A stretch of DNA of 64,000 bases from CAYWJA01 sp964458485. Lineage in GTDB: Bacteria; Patescibacteriota; Gracilibacteria; UM-FILTER-43-11. Below, piece after piece: positions 43,285 to 52,378 of the stretch (positions are counted from its first letter, which is position 1; each line of letters begins with the position of its first letter). Below the pieces are notes generated by a model. That model did not search any database and was not told the DNA's origin. It worked only from the letters and a program-made list of their open reading frames with translations. The DNA is taken from contig CAYWJA010000004.1 of the NCBI GenBank assembly GCA_964458485.1, positions 3,933 through 67,932 on the forward strand, in the 5' to 3' direction. The position numbers and the translations under genes were made by a program.

Positions 43285-43372
43285 AATTTTAAATTTTAAG
43301 TTTTCAATTTTAAATTACAAAACCCACCACAAAATTAAAATTTGTTATTTATAATTTAAAATTTGTAATTTA
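43285..43372 (-). repeat. AT-only inverted array upstream of fba
   Basis: Minus strand: AAATTACAAATTTTAAATT-type units, a short GC loop (GTGGTGGG), then TTTAAAATT/AAAATTTAAAATTAC units ending near the ATG. The halves are complementary. Confidence 0.65.
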
Positions 43373-44425
43373 TCAAAGATTCATTTTTGGTTGATCATCA
43401 TTTACTTCTTCTTTTTTTTCTTCAGGTTTTGCCTCTTCTGCAGGTTCCTCCTCCTTTTTTTCCTCAACAGGAGCTGCTTCAGGTGTAGGAGTTTCCTCAG
43501 TTTTCGGCTCCTCAGCAGGTTCTGCTGGCTTCTCCTCAGCGACAGGTTCCTCTTCCTTCTTTTCTTCTTCAGCCGGTGTTTCCTCTGCCTTTGGCTCTTC
43601 AGTCGGAGTCTCAGCCGGGGCTGTTTCCTCGGCAGGCTTCTCTTCTGCAGGAGCTTCAGCTGGTTTTTCTTCAGCTGGCGGAGCTTCTTCAGTCTTTGGC
43701 TCTTCAGCGGGAGGCTCAGCAGGAGCTTCAGGGGCAGGAGTTTCTTCTATAGGTTTTTCTTCCTCCTTCGGTTCCTCGGCTGATGCAGCAGGTTTTTCCT
43801 CAGCCGGTGGGGTCTCTTCAGCAGGTTTTTCCTCCACCTTTTCAGCAGAAGGAGTTTTTTCTGCTGGCTCCTTATCCTTATCAAAATCAACTTTTACATT
43901 TTCCTTTTCTTCTTCTTTCTCTATTTCAAAAAATTCTTCAGGCATAAATTTGGCCACTTGAGCTACAAATTTTGCAGGAATTTGTTGGACTTTAGTATTG
44001 TAATCCTTAACAACGCTATTATAAAAACGGCGTGCTGATTGTATCTTGTCTTCAGTATCAACTAGCTCATTTTGTAATTGTAAGAAATTTTCATTAGCCT
44101 TTAGATCAGGGTAGTTTTCCGCTACCGCAAATAAGGATTTTAAAGCGCCAGCAAGCATATTTTCTGCAGACCCCTGATCCTTAATATTGGTTGCGTTAAT
44201 AGCGTTAGCCCTTGCCTCTGTTACCTTTGTGAATACTTGATCTTCATGAGACGCATAGCCTTTTACAGACTCAACTAAATTTGGTATTAAATTATACCTG
44301 CGCTTTAATTGAACATCTATGTCAGCCCAGGCTTCTTTGACCTGGTTGCGCATTTTTACCATACCGTTGTATGTCCAAAATATATACACAAAAATAGCTA
44401 GTATAATTGCAATGAATAGTGCCAT
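43373..44425 (-). CDS. LemA-family membrane protein with long Glu/Pro/Ala tail
   Basis: 350 residues. The LemA part (1 to about 170) has an N-terminal membrane anchor (about 2-18), then NQVKEAWADIDVQLKRRYNLIPNLVESVKGY and the helical bundle. Residues about 180-350 are a low-complexity tail of EEKPAEE-like repeats, very acidic and Pro-rich, likely disordered. LemA proteins are widespread and of unclear function, often tied to membrane stress or surface processes. Divergent from the SPFH gene, which also acts at membranes. Confidence 0.88.
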   Translation of the reverse strand: MALFIAIILAIFVYIFWTYNGMVKMRNQVKEAWADIDVQLKRRYNLIPNLVESVKGYASHEDQVFTKVTEARANAINATNIKDQGSAENMLAGALKSLFAVAENYPDLKANENFLQLQNELVDTEDKIQSARRFYNSVVKDYNTKVQQIPAKFVAQVAKFMPEEFFEIEKEEEKENVKVDFDKDKEPAEKTPSAEKVEEKPAEETPPAEEKPAASAEEPKEEEKPIEETPAPEAPAEPPAEEPKTEEAPPAEEKPAEAPAEEKPAEETAPAETPTEEPKAEETPAEEEKKEEEPVAEEKPAEPAEEPKTEETPTPEAAPVEEKKEEEPAEEAKPEEKKEEVNDDQPKMNL

Positions 44426-44593
44426 ATTATTTTTTGTTAATTATTAATAATTCCATATTAGAATTTGCAGTATTTAATTTACCAAAAAACCACCAAATAG
44501 ACAACATAACTAACTGGCATATAAACAATAAGTCTACTTTTTATAATTTATCTGCTATATTTATTATAGAAATAATACTTAACATTTAAAATT

Positions 44594-45382
44594 ATGGATC
44601 AAGTAAATTCACTACTATCAATAGTACCATTTGTACCATTTGTAATTGTTTTATTGGTTTTTGTTATTAAACAAATTAATGAATATGAAAGAGGAGTTAT
44701 GTTTACATTGGGTAAGTTCAGTGGACTGAAAGATCCTGGCTGGCGCATAGTTATTCCTGTTTTTCAAAGAATGCACAAAGTAGACCTTCGTGTTAAGGCT
44801 GTAGATGTACCAGATCAGGATGCTATTACAAAAGACAATATTTCAATCCGTATTAACGCAGTAATTTATTATAAAGTAAGTGATGCTGGCAAGGCTATCA
44901 TCCAAGTAGAACATTTTTCCTATGCAGTGAGTCAACTTGCTCAAACTACAATGCGTAATGCAGTTGGTGAAGTCACCTTAGATGAGCTTCTAAAGAATCG
45001 TGATGAAGTTGCTACTCGTATTTCTACTATCGTAGATAAGGCAACAGATCCATGGGGTATTAAAGTAGATACAGTAGAGTTGAAAGATATTGGATTGCCA
45101 GAAAATATGAAACGTACAATGGCTAAAGAGGCTGAAGCAGAACGTGAAAAACGAGCAGTCATAATAAAAGCGGAAGGAGAGGTCGCAGCTGCTGCGAATA
45201 TGAGTAAAGCTGCAAATATGCTTCATGCAGCTCCAGGCGCATTGCATCTTAGAACCCTACAGTCTGTGAACGACTTATCATCGGATCAGTCCAATACAAC
45301 CATCTGGATGCTACCTGTGGAAATTTTAAGGGCAATGGAAAAGGTAGGGGGTTATATGGAGAAGAAGAGTAAGACTCCTTAA
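44594..45382 (+). CDS. SPFH/band 7 (stomatin-like) membrane protein
   Basis: 262 residues. N-terminal membrane segment (about 8-26), then the SPFH domain: INEYERGVMFTLGKFSGLKDPGWRIVIPVFQ, RVKAVDVPDQDAITKDNI, and the coiled helical segment AKEAEAEREKRAVIIKAEGE. Slipin subtype. Such proteins form membrane microdomain scaffolds; they are often paired with an NfeD protein, which is absent here. Divergent from the LemA gene with about 170 bp between. Confidence 0.92.
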   Translation: MDQVNSLLSIVPFVPFVIVLLVFVIKQINEYERGVMFTLGKFSGLKDPGWRIVIPVFQRMHKVDLRVKAVDVPDQDAITKDNISIRINAVIYYKVSDAGKAIIQVEHFSYAVSQLAQTTMRNAVGEVTLDELLKNRDEVATRISTIVDKATDPWGIKVDTVELKDIGLPENMKRTMAKEAEAEREKRAVIIKAEGEVAAAANMSKAANMLHAAPGALHLRTLQSVNDLSSDQSNTTIWMLPVEILRAMEKVGGYMEKKSKTP

Positions 45383-45689
45383 TTTCAGATCTCAGATCTC
45401 AGATTCACATTTAGCATTCTGATATTTTTCATTTATAAAGTGTTGTATTATTCATTGTCATCCTGAACTTGATGAAATGAAGGGTGTTATACCCTTTGTC
45501 ATCCTGCCCCGATTCTATCGGGATCAGAATGACAAACAGAGGATTACTCCTTCTCTATATACAAAATGATAAATGCAGAAATGTAAGATGAAGAATCGAA
45601 TCTGAAATCTGAAATATGTAAAAAGTTTTTGACTTTTCACAGTGGGTATGCTATTATTATCTGAATTATTTTTTAGATTTTTTAAAAAT
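45383..45689. repeat. REP-like and CAGATCT arrays in a gene-free gap
   Basis: About 307 bp without a gene. CAGATCTCAGATCTCAGATTC (about 45386-45404) pairs with GAATCTGAAATCTGAAAT (about 45596-45614). Between them lie REP-like hairpins of the GTCATCCTG...CAGAATGACA type (about 45456-45535, with CCCGATTCTATCGGG inside). No other feature is supported. Confidence 0.65.
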
Positions 45690-46016
45690 ATGAGCACAAC
45701 AACACAATATCCACTTGTAATTGCGAAAACAGCAAAAAATACAATAAAAACAGATATCAAGGTATCGGCTGAGGATATCGAAAAAGCATTACTGTCTGCA
45801 GTAAGAGGATCCGGCAGAGCTTATATTGCAAAAACAACCCTAATAACTGCCATAGTTGATAAAATTAAAGATAGGCTGGGTGGCCGCATAAGAAAAAACA
45901 TTAGAAAATGTTTATCTAATAATGATGGTATAAATATGAATGAGTGGGGAATAGCAAAAGACTCAAGGCTTGCAAAAGCGATAATAAGAGCTGTTAATAA
46001 ATATTTAAAGGATTAA
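45690..46016 (+). CDS. Small basic hypothetical protein (108 aa)
   Basis: The start is taken at 45690 (MSTTTQYPLVIAK); the longer reading adds a hydrophobic stretch with no support. Basic and mostly helical (VSAEDIEKALLSAVRGSGRAYIAKTTLITAIVDKIKDR), which could suit nucleic-acid binding, but no motif is recognised. It abuts the convergent epimerase gene with a 1-bp gap. Confidence 0.6.
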   Translation: MSTTTQYPLVIAKTAKNTIKTDIKVSAEDIEKALLSAVRGSGRAYIAKTTLITAIVDKIKDRLGGRIRKNIRKCLSNNDGINMNEWGIAKDSRLAKAIIRAVNKYLKD

Positions 46017-46017
46017 T

Positions 46018-46980
46018 CTATCTAAACTGATCAGAGCTTGTTTCTCGAATTTTATCTACCTTAAGATTCTCCACCTGCTCCCTAATCCCATCCTCCAATC
46101 TAACAGTAGGTTTGTAATCAAGTACTTCAGATATTTTTGTTATATCCGCATACTGGCCTTGTACATAATTTTCTTTTACAGGATTTTCAATATGTTCGGA
46201 CTCAATGTCTTTGCCAAATGCATCATTTAGCGCATCAACAATCTCTTTAACAGCAGTTCCTTTACCAGTGCCAATATTAAATACATCTGCCCCCAGTTTT
46301 TTATCAGATTCAATAGCAAGCGTAAGTCCTTGTACTACATCGCGCACATTAGTAAAATCGCGAGTTTGTGTTCCGTCACCATAGATCACAGGTGCAAGGT
46401 TACGTGCCATATCCCAGCAGAATTGTGAAATCAAATTGGCATAAATGCCCTTAGCCTCTTCGTTGGGTCCATAAACACTCATAAAACGGAATCCGATTAT
46501 ATCCATTTCCGGATATACTTTGTTATAACATTGCGCACAATATTCGTAAGTTCGCTTTGTTACAGAATAATGGTTTATGGGCGTTACATGCTGATCCTCC
46601 AAAAGCGGTAACGGATTATTTCCATAAAGCGACGAAGTTGATGCATAAACTACCTTTTTAGTCCCATTTTTCCGTGCCCAATCAAGCACTGTCACGAACG
46701 ATTGGATAGAGTTAACATATCCATCTACAAATCCATCATCCATGAACATCGGCGCTGATGATGTGCCTGCAAGATGTACTACGAAGTCAACTTTTCCGAC
46801 CTTGTCTAAATCGTCTTTGCTGCATGCATCCCCCTTTATAAATTGGATGTCTGCGTCTAAATTGTTTTTATCACCTAAAAATAAATTATCTAAAGCAATA
46901 ACTTTAAATTTATTTTTATTAATGTTGCAGAAGTTGGAGCCTATAAACCCGGCACCACCTGTTATTAAAACTGTTTGCAT
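46018..46980 (-). CDS. NAD-dependent nucleotide-sugar epimerase/dehydratase
   Basis: Extended SDR family, 320 residues. GGAGFIGSNF nucleotide motif at the N-terminus, DNLF after beta2, YASTSSLYG, catalytic YSVTK (Tyr-x3-Lys) near 155-159, and RDFTNVRDVV near the middle. Close in plan to UDP-glucose 4-epimerase and related enzymes; the exact sugar cannot be told. Likely surface polysaccharide synthesis. Confidence 0.88.
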   Translation of the reverse strand: MQTVLITGGAGFIGSNFCNINKNKFKVIALDNLFLGDKNNLDADIQFIKGDACSKDDLDKVGKVDFVVHLAGTSSAPMFMDDGFVDGYVNSIQSFVTVLDWARKNGTKKVVYASTSSLYGNNPLPLLEDQHVTPINHYSVTKRTYEYCAQCYNKVYPEMDIIGFRFMSVYGPNEEAKGIYANLISQFCWDMARNLAPVIYGDGTQTRDFTNVRDVVQGLTLAIESDKKLGADVFNIGTGKGTAVKEIVDALNDAFGKDIESEHIENPVKENYVQGQYADITKISEVLDYKPTVRLEDGIREQVENLKVDKIRETSSDQFR

Positions 46981-47007
46981 TTTTTATTGTTTAATTATGT
47001 ATATTGG

Positions 47008-47035
47008 GTAGGGGACGCAGATCTGCGTCCCCTAC
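47008..47035. repeat. 28-bp REP palindrome, copy 2 (perfect)
   Basis: A perfect 28-bp palindrome, arms GTAGGGGACGCAGA / TCTGCGTCCCCTAC, between the epimerase gene and a small ORF. It matches 33020-33047 with one base different. Confidence 0.85.
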
Positions 47036-47077
47036 ATTATTACATAACAACAACATGAACCAAAACAATAAAAAACT

Positions 47078-47105
47078 TTGACATTCAAAATTATTCTTGT
47101 ATTCT
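47078..47105 (+). promoter_or_regulatory. Promoter of the 78-aa protein
   Basis: -35 TTGACA (47078-47083), 16-bp spacer, -10 TATTCT (47100-47105); ATG at 47131. Confidence 0.5.
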
Positions 47106-47130
47106 AGCGCGGCCCTTTAATTAAAAATAT

Positions 47131-47367
47131 ATGAAGAAAAGCCCCTCCAATAACGTAGTACCACCAACAGCTACAACAATAAGCATGCCCATTTCCCTCG
47201 CTTCGGCAGGTTTGGCACAACAAATAGCAAGTGAACTTGGCGGAGAATTATCCATTGTCGATTTGCATTTAAATATTACAACAGGTAAACCTGTTGAACT
47301 AGCCAATGGCACCAGAACGCATTTAGAGGGTTTATTGGAAGAAGGGTTTAATATAAAATTCCAATAA
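47131..47367 (+). CDS. Small hypothetical protein (78 aa)
   Basis: Polar Ser/Asn/Pro N-terminus (about 1-20) followed by a compact part (GLAQQIASELGGELSIVDLHLNITTGKPVELANG). No motif recognised. A plausible promoter precedes it and the ATG is in A/T-rich context. Converges with the next minus-strand gene. Confidence 0.5.
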   Translation: MKKSPSNNVVPPTATTISMPISLASAGLAQQIASELGGELSIVDLHLNITTGKPVELANGTRTHLEGLLEEGFNIKFQ

Positions 47368-47389
47368 ATTTACAAAATTATACAAAAGC

Positions 47390-47725
47390 CTACAACCTTA
47401 TGATTAATCGTGTCTTTCGCCTACAATCAATACATAATGGAACATATCCAGCTTTTACTAATATCTTATCTACTTCATCCATAACTTCTTCTATTGGTCC
47501 TTTGGCGCCCTGTGTGCGACCAGGTGCTCTGAACCACCAGCTAATTCCTTTTAGGCCATCATTTTTAGGGTATATAGTAGCCACTTCCTCATCTTTTTCC
47601 CCATGTCTTACATAATATACATTTTCTTCTCCATCTCTACACTCCGTCCATGCACCCAAAGTACATGATAAATTCACATCTTCGGAATTCGCTTTATGTT
47701 GATCGGGTTTAGCAGAGAGGGGCAT
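47390..47725 (-). CDS. Hypothetical protein (111 aa)
   Basis: Soluble protein with a GISWWFRAPGRTQG segment and a CIDCRR motif near the C-terminus. Four Cys in all (two N-terminal, two C-terminal) could form a metal site. Own promoter upstream. No family recognised. Confidence 0.55.
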   Translation of the reverse strand: MPLSAKPDQHKANSEDVNLSCTLGAWTECRDGEENVYYVRHGEKDEEVATIYPKNDGLKGISWWFRAPGRTQGAKGPIEEVMDEVDKILVKAGYVPLCIDCRRKTRLIIRL

Positions 47726-47749
47726 TTAGTAAGTGTCAAAGGAAGATTT

Positions 47750-47777
47750 ATATTATATATTTTTTACATTTAGTCAA
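47750..47777 (-). promoter_or_regulatory. Promoter of the 111-aa protein
   Basis: Minus strand: -35 TTGACT (47777-47772), 16-bp spacer, -10 TAATAT (47755-47750); ATG at 47725. Confidence 0.55.
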
Positions 47778-47829
47778 GCAAAGAACATATTGGATAATAG
47801 CCATAAAATGCATTGATTTGATATAGTCA

Positions 47830-47885
47830 TATTGTAATTACTCAATTTTGAATTGAGAAATCGAGTAATTGAGAAATCGAGTAAT
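47830..47885 (+). repeat. Inverted start-codon array upstream of ftsQ
   Basis: ATTACTCAATTTTGAATTGAG, then two copies of AAATCGAGTAATT separated by GAG, ending about 9 bases before the ATG (47894). GTAATTACTC on the 5' side pairs with GAGTAATT on the 3' side. Confidence 0.7.
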
Positions 47886-47893
47886 TAATATAA

Positions 47894-48958
47894 ATGTTTT
47901 TCAAAAAAAAGAAACCACGTCGGCTTTATTACCCTGCTAAATCCAAATGGTATACACGTCCGCGTAGACGTAAACCTTCCGTTAGGCGTTCAAATAAATT
48001 ATTAAAAAATAGTCTTGGAGGTATTAATAAGGTTCTTAAAAGATTGCCCTACCTCATAGCAGTAGCCGTTGGCCTTTTCCTTTTGGTAATTTCATTAATA
48101 TTTTCTTCATATTTTGCAATCAAAAATATTCAAGTAGTAAGAGAAAACCTTACAATAAATAGTGCAGCTATTGAGAATAAATTAAATAAATATATTGGAA
48201 AAAACATTGTTTTTTTCCCAAGAAGTAAGATTTTTACAACTATTCAAAAAGAATTTCCGGAATTTTCTTCAGTTAAAGTTGGCAAAACTCTCCCGTCTAC
48301 AATAAAAATTCAATTAAAAAGTCATCCTATAGTAGCTAACCTCCGGGCATATCATATTCCTGTTGTGGAAGAAGTTACAAAAGAACAAACAGAGTTTAAT
48401 AAGGCGGTAACAGATTTATTGAATCCACAGGCAACAAAAGAACCCATCCAAAAGGAAAACAAACTTAATACAAAACAGCCTAGTGGTATTTTTGATTTAA
48501 CAAAAACAAAGGAGGACGCGAAACCAAAATCAATAGAGCAAAAATCCCTTTTAAATAGTATTGGGCAAGCCATTTTTGATCGCGAAGAAAGCTTGGAGTA
48601 TATAACAATTATCATTCGCAATCTACAGATGCCAGTTAAAGATCGAGAGCAAGTGATAAAAAAAAGTCATATGAATTATGTGCTTGATGCGATCAAATAT
48701 TTTAAGAATACTATGAAATTAGAGGTAGTTGGGGCAGAATATTTAGGGATAGCACGGGAAGTTCACTTGAAAACCAAAAAGAATTTGGTAGTCTGGATTA
48801 GTATTGAACATGATTATAAAATACAAATAGATAAATTACATACAATATATGAAGCGGCAGAGCTCAATAAAGAAAATTTGAGTTATATTGATTTGCGCAT
48901 TCGTAATAAATTAATTTATTGCCCTCGTGGATTGCGTTGCTCTGTCCTATCCAAGTAG
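47894..48958 (+). CDS. ftsQ: FtsQ/DivIB-like division protein
   Basis: 354 residues. Very basic cytoplasmic N-terminus (about 1-50, KKKKPRRLYYPAKSKWYTRPRRRKP), one membrane segment (about 53-75), then a POTRA-type domain beginning FAIKNIQVVRENLTINSAAIENKLNKYIGKNI...FSSVKVGKTLPSTIKIQLKSHP. A polar insert rich in Lys/Gln/Thr at about 160-220 is unusual. It heads a cluster of wall genes (D,D-carboxypeptidase, M23 peptidase). The sequence is divergent, so the symbol rests on topology and POTRA. Confidence 0.75.
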   Translation: MFFKKKKPRRLYYPAKSKWYTRPRRRKPSVRRSNKLLKNSLGGINKVLKRLPYLIAVAVGLFLLVISLIFSSYFAIKNIQVVRENLTINSAAIENKLNKYIGKNIVFFPRSKIFTTIQKEFPEFSSVKVGKTLPSTIKIQLKSHPIVANLRAYHIPVVEEVTKEQTEFNKAVTDLLNPQATKEPIQKENKLNTKQPSGIFDLTKTKEDAKPKSIEQKSLLNSIGQAIFDREESLEYITIIIRNLQMPVKDREQVIKKSHMNYVLDAIKYFKNTMKLEVVGAEYLGIAREVHLKTKKNLVVWISIEHDYKIQIDKLHTIYEAAELNKENLSYIDLRIRNKLIYCPRGLRCSVLSK

Positions 48959-49053
48959 TTACCAGCTCGCTCCGCTCGCGTTTCCAAATAGTTGCCAAGT
49001 TGCTTACTTGCCACAACAATCTGGTAACAATCTGGTAACAATCTGGTAACAAT
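48953..49053 (+). repeat. Inverted start-codon array upstream of dacA
   Basis: 5' half AGTTACCAGCTCGCTCCGCT (with a small CTCGCTCCGCTCG palindrome) and TTTCCAAATAGTTGCCAAG; 3' half three 11-bp GGTAACAATCT units ending at the ATG (49054). Same family as the cysS and pilD arrays, but the whole unit has drifted from GGAAAC to GGTAAC. Confidence 0.85.
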
Positions 49054-49950
49054 ATGTTAAGAAGCCTAATAAGCCTACTACTCATCGCCGGTATAAATAC
49101 AGCCCCTATGCAAACAGCTTCAACAGCTGATCAATTTAATATGGAAACACTTTTAGGGGTACAGGCCATACCAATGGCAAAAAGCACATCATCCCAGATA
49201 CAGAGTGACGCAAGAGCAGTGCTTTTAATGGATGCTGGGACAGGAATAGTATTGTATGAAAAAAATGGTTATCAGAGCATGCCAATGGCTAGTCTTACGA
49301 AAATAATGACTGCGATTTTAATTTTAGAGTCCCACAAGCTTAATGAAGTTGTAACAATATCAGATAACTATGCCAGTATGCCGGAAGGTCAGATAGGCGT
49401 AAGGATATGGCTGCGCAAATATGAAAAAATTACAGTTGAGAACCTGCTAATAGGCTTGCTAGTCCGATCTGGAGGAGATGCTGCATTAGCATTGGCAAAA
49501 CATCATAGCGGATCAACAGACGCATTTGTTAAAGAGATGAACACAAGGGCTAAGATACTCAATCTGCAGAATACTAATTTTACAAATCCAATTGGTCTGG
49601 ATCATAAAAATCATTATGCGAGTGCATATGATCTATCGATTCTTACAAAATATGCACTGCACAATCCAGCCTTTCGACGCATTGTTAAGATGCCAAGCGC
49701 ATCTATTTCATCCACGGATGGTAAAATAACGCATAAATTTGAAGGTACAAATTACCTTCTGTATAACAATGATGGACTGGATATCCAGGGTGTAAAGACA
49801 GGTACAACTCTTGCGGCCGGTCAATGCCTGATTAATTTGGTGCGTGACGATAATGGGAAGGAGGTCATTGTTGTTGTCTTGGATAGTAAGGCTAGATTTA
49901 CCGAAAGTAAGTATCTTATTAAGTGGGTATTAAATAATTTTATTTGGTAA
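49054..49950 (+). CDS. dacA: D-alanyl-D-alanine carboxypeptidase (S11 family)
   Basis: Trims the terminal D-Ala from peptidoglycan stem peptides. 298 residues with a signal peptide (about 1-22). Motifs: SxxK in MASLTKIM, SGGDAALAL (where SGN is more common) and KTGTT near 250. The C-terminal membrane-anchoring domain of classical PBP5 is absent, so this is a short, possibly secreted form. Follows ftsQ. Confidence 0.9.
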   Translation: MLRSLISLLLIAGINTAPMQTASTADQFNMETLLGVQAIPMAKSTSSQIQSDARAVLLMDAGTGIVLYEKNGYQSMPMASLTKIMTAILILESHKLNEVVTISDNYASMPEGQIGVRIWLRKYEKITVENLLIGLLVRSGGDAALALAKHHSGSTDAFVKEMNTRAKILNLQNTNFTNPIGLDHKNHYASAYDLSILTKYALHNPAFRRIVKMPSASISSTDGKITHKFEGTNYLLYNNDGLDIQGVKTGTTLAAGQCLINLVRDDNGKEVIVVVLDSKARFTESKYLIKWVLNNFIW

Positions 49951-50098
49951 TTGTCAATAAAATTATCTTAAAAGAGGTGGTATCATTAACTTTTAGGCAT
50001 TAACTTACAAAACTGCTGAATTCATATTATTTTGCAGTGCTTAAGCACTTATAAAAAGAGTAAAAGCAACTACAACACCTGATAACATCAATTAATCC

Positions 50099-51235
50099 AT
50101 GGTAAACATCAACGCTCGTAATGAGCGCCATGCAAAATTAAAACAAGAAAACGTTGAATTAAAAAAACATTCACTTAATCCAGTGAATGCAACTGCTACA
50201 ACATTAAAAGATAGCATTAAAAAAATCTGTAAGGATCAAAATAATAGCCCTTTAATATCACAATTGCTTCGCAAGGTAGCAGTGCTTATTGCAGTTTTTT
50301 TAATTGCAGCACCATTAATGTCTACATATCAACTAACGCATGGTTCTTTTGTAGGTCAGTTTGGCTATGACGATCTAGGTGTTTTTGAATTTACCGAACA
50401 AGATGCAGAACATACTATTGCAGATGTAATGACTGAGGATGGATTCCTTCTAAAGCCAGCTATTAATTCTACAGAAGGTGATCGTAGCGGATTTAGTGAC
50501 ATTTTTATGTATACGGTTGAATCTGGCGATACACTATCTTCAATAGCAGCGAGTTTTAATCTAAAAAAAGAAACCATAATGGCAGAGAATAATTTATGGA
50601 ATCCAAATAGATTAAGGGTAGGTTCAAAACTTAAAATATTACCGGTAGACGGCCTTTCTCATAAGGTTAAGAAAGGAGAAACAGTGGCTAAGCTTGCGAA
50701 GAAATATAAAGTAGAAAAAGAAGCGATCACCAAGCAAAACCAAATTGAGAATGATACACTTGTGGCTAATGCGACTATAATTATTCCAGGGGCTAAAAAA
50801 TCAGCTCCGGTATATCGAAGAACTAATGCACCAACCAGTATTGCTGGATACAAAGGGCCAAAAGCAAATGGTAGGTTAATTTGGCCAACCGTGGGGAAGA
50901 CAACACAAAAATATCACAGCAGGCATAGGGCTATAGATATTGCCGACAGCTCAAAAGGACCTATTTATGCAGCAGCCAGTGGTAAAGTTATAAAGGCAGC
51001 CAAAGGTTGGAATGGCGGGTATGGAAATATGATTATTATAGACCATGGCGATGGTATGCAGACACTTTATGCACATAATGAAAAATTATATGTAACTAAG
51101 GGGCAATATGTTGAACAAGGTCAGACCATTGCATGGATGGGGAGGACTGGTAGAGTTTATGGTAGGACAGGTATTCATCTGCATTTTGAGGTTCGTATAA
51201 AGGGGGTCAAATATAATCCGATGAACTTTTTTTGA
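50099..51235 (+). CDS. LysM - M23 peptidoglycan endopeptidase
   Basis: 378 residues. Cytoplasmic N-terminus, membrane segment about 60-80; LysM 1 (YTVESGDTLSSIAASF, about 138-183) and LysM 2 (HKVKKGETVAKLAKKY, about 188-231); M23 LytM-type domain at the C-terminus with HRAIDIA, and HLHFEV for zinc and catalysis. Likely cleaves cross-links during growth or division. Both zinc motifs are intact, so it is predicted active. Ends in TGA. Confidence 0.93.
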   Translation: MVNINARNERHAKLKQENVELKKHSLNPVNATATTLKDSIKKICKDQNNSPLISQLLRKVAVLIAVFLIAAPLMSTYQLTHGSFVGQFGYDDLGVFEFTEQDAEHTIADVMTEDGFLLKPAINSTEGDRSGFSDIFMYTVESGDTLSSIAASFNLKKETIMAENNLWNPNRLRVGSKLKILPVDGLSHKVKKGETVAKLAKKYKVEKEAITKQNQIENDTLVANATIIIPGAKKSAPVYRRTNAPTSIAGYKGPKANGRLIWPTVGKTTQKYHSRHRAIDIADSSKGPIYAAASGKVIKAAKGWNGGYGNMIIIDHGDGMQTLYAHNEKLYVTKGQYVEQGQTIAWMGRTGRVYGRTGIHLHFEVRIKGVKYNPMNFF

Positions 51236-51323
51236 TTCTGAACAACTTATTGTCTGAACCCCGATTTGCATGATTTAAGGATTTTCTTGATGGATCACAA
51301 AATGTTTAAATGTTAAATACCAA

Positions 51324-51608
51324 ATGACAATCCGAAATTTGAGATCTGAGATCCGAAATATTGTATGGCATCTCCCTCGAAATTGCACTATTTTACTAGT
51401 CATTTTTTACCAAAAAACCCTCTCTCCAGATCACAGTAAGCTAATGAGGCCGCTTTTTCCGAATGGGCATTGTAAATACACCCCAACTTGTTCGGATTAT
51501 GCAAAATTGGCACTTAAAAAATATGGCTTTATTCGTGGCACGTTTAAATCTGTATGGCGGGTTTTTCGGTGTAATCCATGGAGTAAGGGGGGTCACAATT
51601 TACCTTAG
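51324..51608 (+). CDS. yidD: YidD-family membrane insertion factor
   Basis: 94 residues, normal length. FYQKTLSPDHS...GHCKYTPTCSDYAKLALKKYGFIRGTFKSVWRVFRCNPWSKGGHN carries the conserved Cys and CxPTCSxYA motif. YidD works with YidC in membrane protein insertion. The start is uncertain: the first 15 or so codons run through a GAGATCTGAGATCC repeat, so the N-terminus may be shorter. It overlaps ridA by 4 bp tail to tail. Confidence 0.88.
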   Translation: MTIRNLRSEIRNIVWHLPRNCTILLVIFYQKTLSPDHSKLMRPLFPNGHCKYTPTCSDYAKLALKKYGFIRGTFKSVWRVFRCNPWSKGGHNLP

Positions 51609-51979
51609 GATAAAGCAATAGCCTCAACCTCCACCTTCGCCCCTTTCGGTAAACCAGCAACCTGAACAGTGGCACGGGCTGGCGGGTTTTTTTTAAAGTA
51701 GCTGCCATAAACTTCGTTCACTGTTACAAAGTCATCTAAGTCAGTCAGATATATAGTTGTTTTTACAACTTTACTAAAATCCGATCCAGCAGCTTTTAAA
51801 ACAGCATCCAGATTTTGCATAACCTGCCTTGTTTGTTCTCTGATTCCACCCTTTACCATCTCGCCATCCGGTTTTAGCGGAATCTGACCAGAGCAGAATA
51901 TCAAATTATCTGTTTTAACAGCCTGACTGTACGGACCGATTGCCTGAGGGGCTTTTGTTGTGCTTATTACTTCTCTCAT
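51605..51979 (-). CDS. ridA: RidA-family enamine/imine deaminase
   Basis: 124 residues, normal. TTKAPQAIGPYSQAVKTDNLIFCSGQIPL, catalytic-site Arg in PPARATVQVAGLPKGAKVEVEAIA. RidA hydrolyses reactive enamines released by PLP enzymes such as threonine/serine dehydratase. It sits next to the ilv operon, whose first enzyme is a PLP lyase-like protein, which fits that partnership. Confidence 0.93.
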   Translation of the reverse strand: MREVISTTKAPQAIGPYSQAVKTDNLIFCSGQIPLKPDGEMVKGGIREQTRQVMQNLDAVLKAAGSDFSKVVKTTIYLTDLDDFVTVNEVYGSYFKKNPPARATVQVAGLPKGAKVEVEAIALS

Positions 51980-52045
51980 AATTTTCTTGATATTAAGTCT
52001 ACTCTAATATAATATTTAATGTAAATACATAAAAATTATAAAGCT

Positions 52046-52378
52046 ATGCCCCCACTTAAAAATAGTAAAATTGATAAAGTTGAAATAGACTTATCTGATG
52101 CAAGGCCTACATCAGAAGAAATGGCAGGTTATTTGTTAAGGGATCATTTTCCGGATCCATATTTTAATGCACAAAAAGAGGGCTCTGTACTTACCATTAC
52201 ACCTGGTAATGGATCAGGCTCTGGCATTGCCGAGGGGATGCAGCGAGGACCTGGCGTAATATCAAAAAAGTTATTAGCCCTTGAAGCTTTTAATACACGA
52301 TTAGGTGTTATTGTAAGAGTCTTTCCAGAGGGAGATCAGCAAGGTGTAACTTTGGAAAAAAAGAGGCAAGTAACTTAA
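52046..52378 (+). CDS. Hypothetical protein (110 aa)
   Basis: Small soluble protein with a Gly/Ser-rich loop (TITPGNGSGSGIAEGMQRGPG) between a helical N-terminal part and a C-terminal strand. No family recognised. Divergent from ridA; overlaps the ilvC stop by 4 bp tail to tail. Confidence 0.55.
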   Translation: MPPLKNSKIDKVEIDLSDARPTSEEMAGYLLRDHFPDPYFNAQKEGSVLTITPGNGSGSGIAEGMQRGPGVISKKLLALEAFNTRLGVIVRVFPEGDQQGVTLEKKRQVT

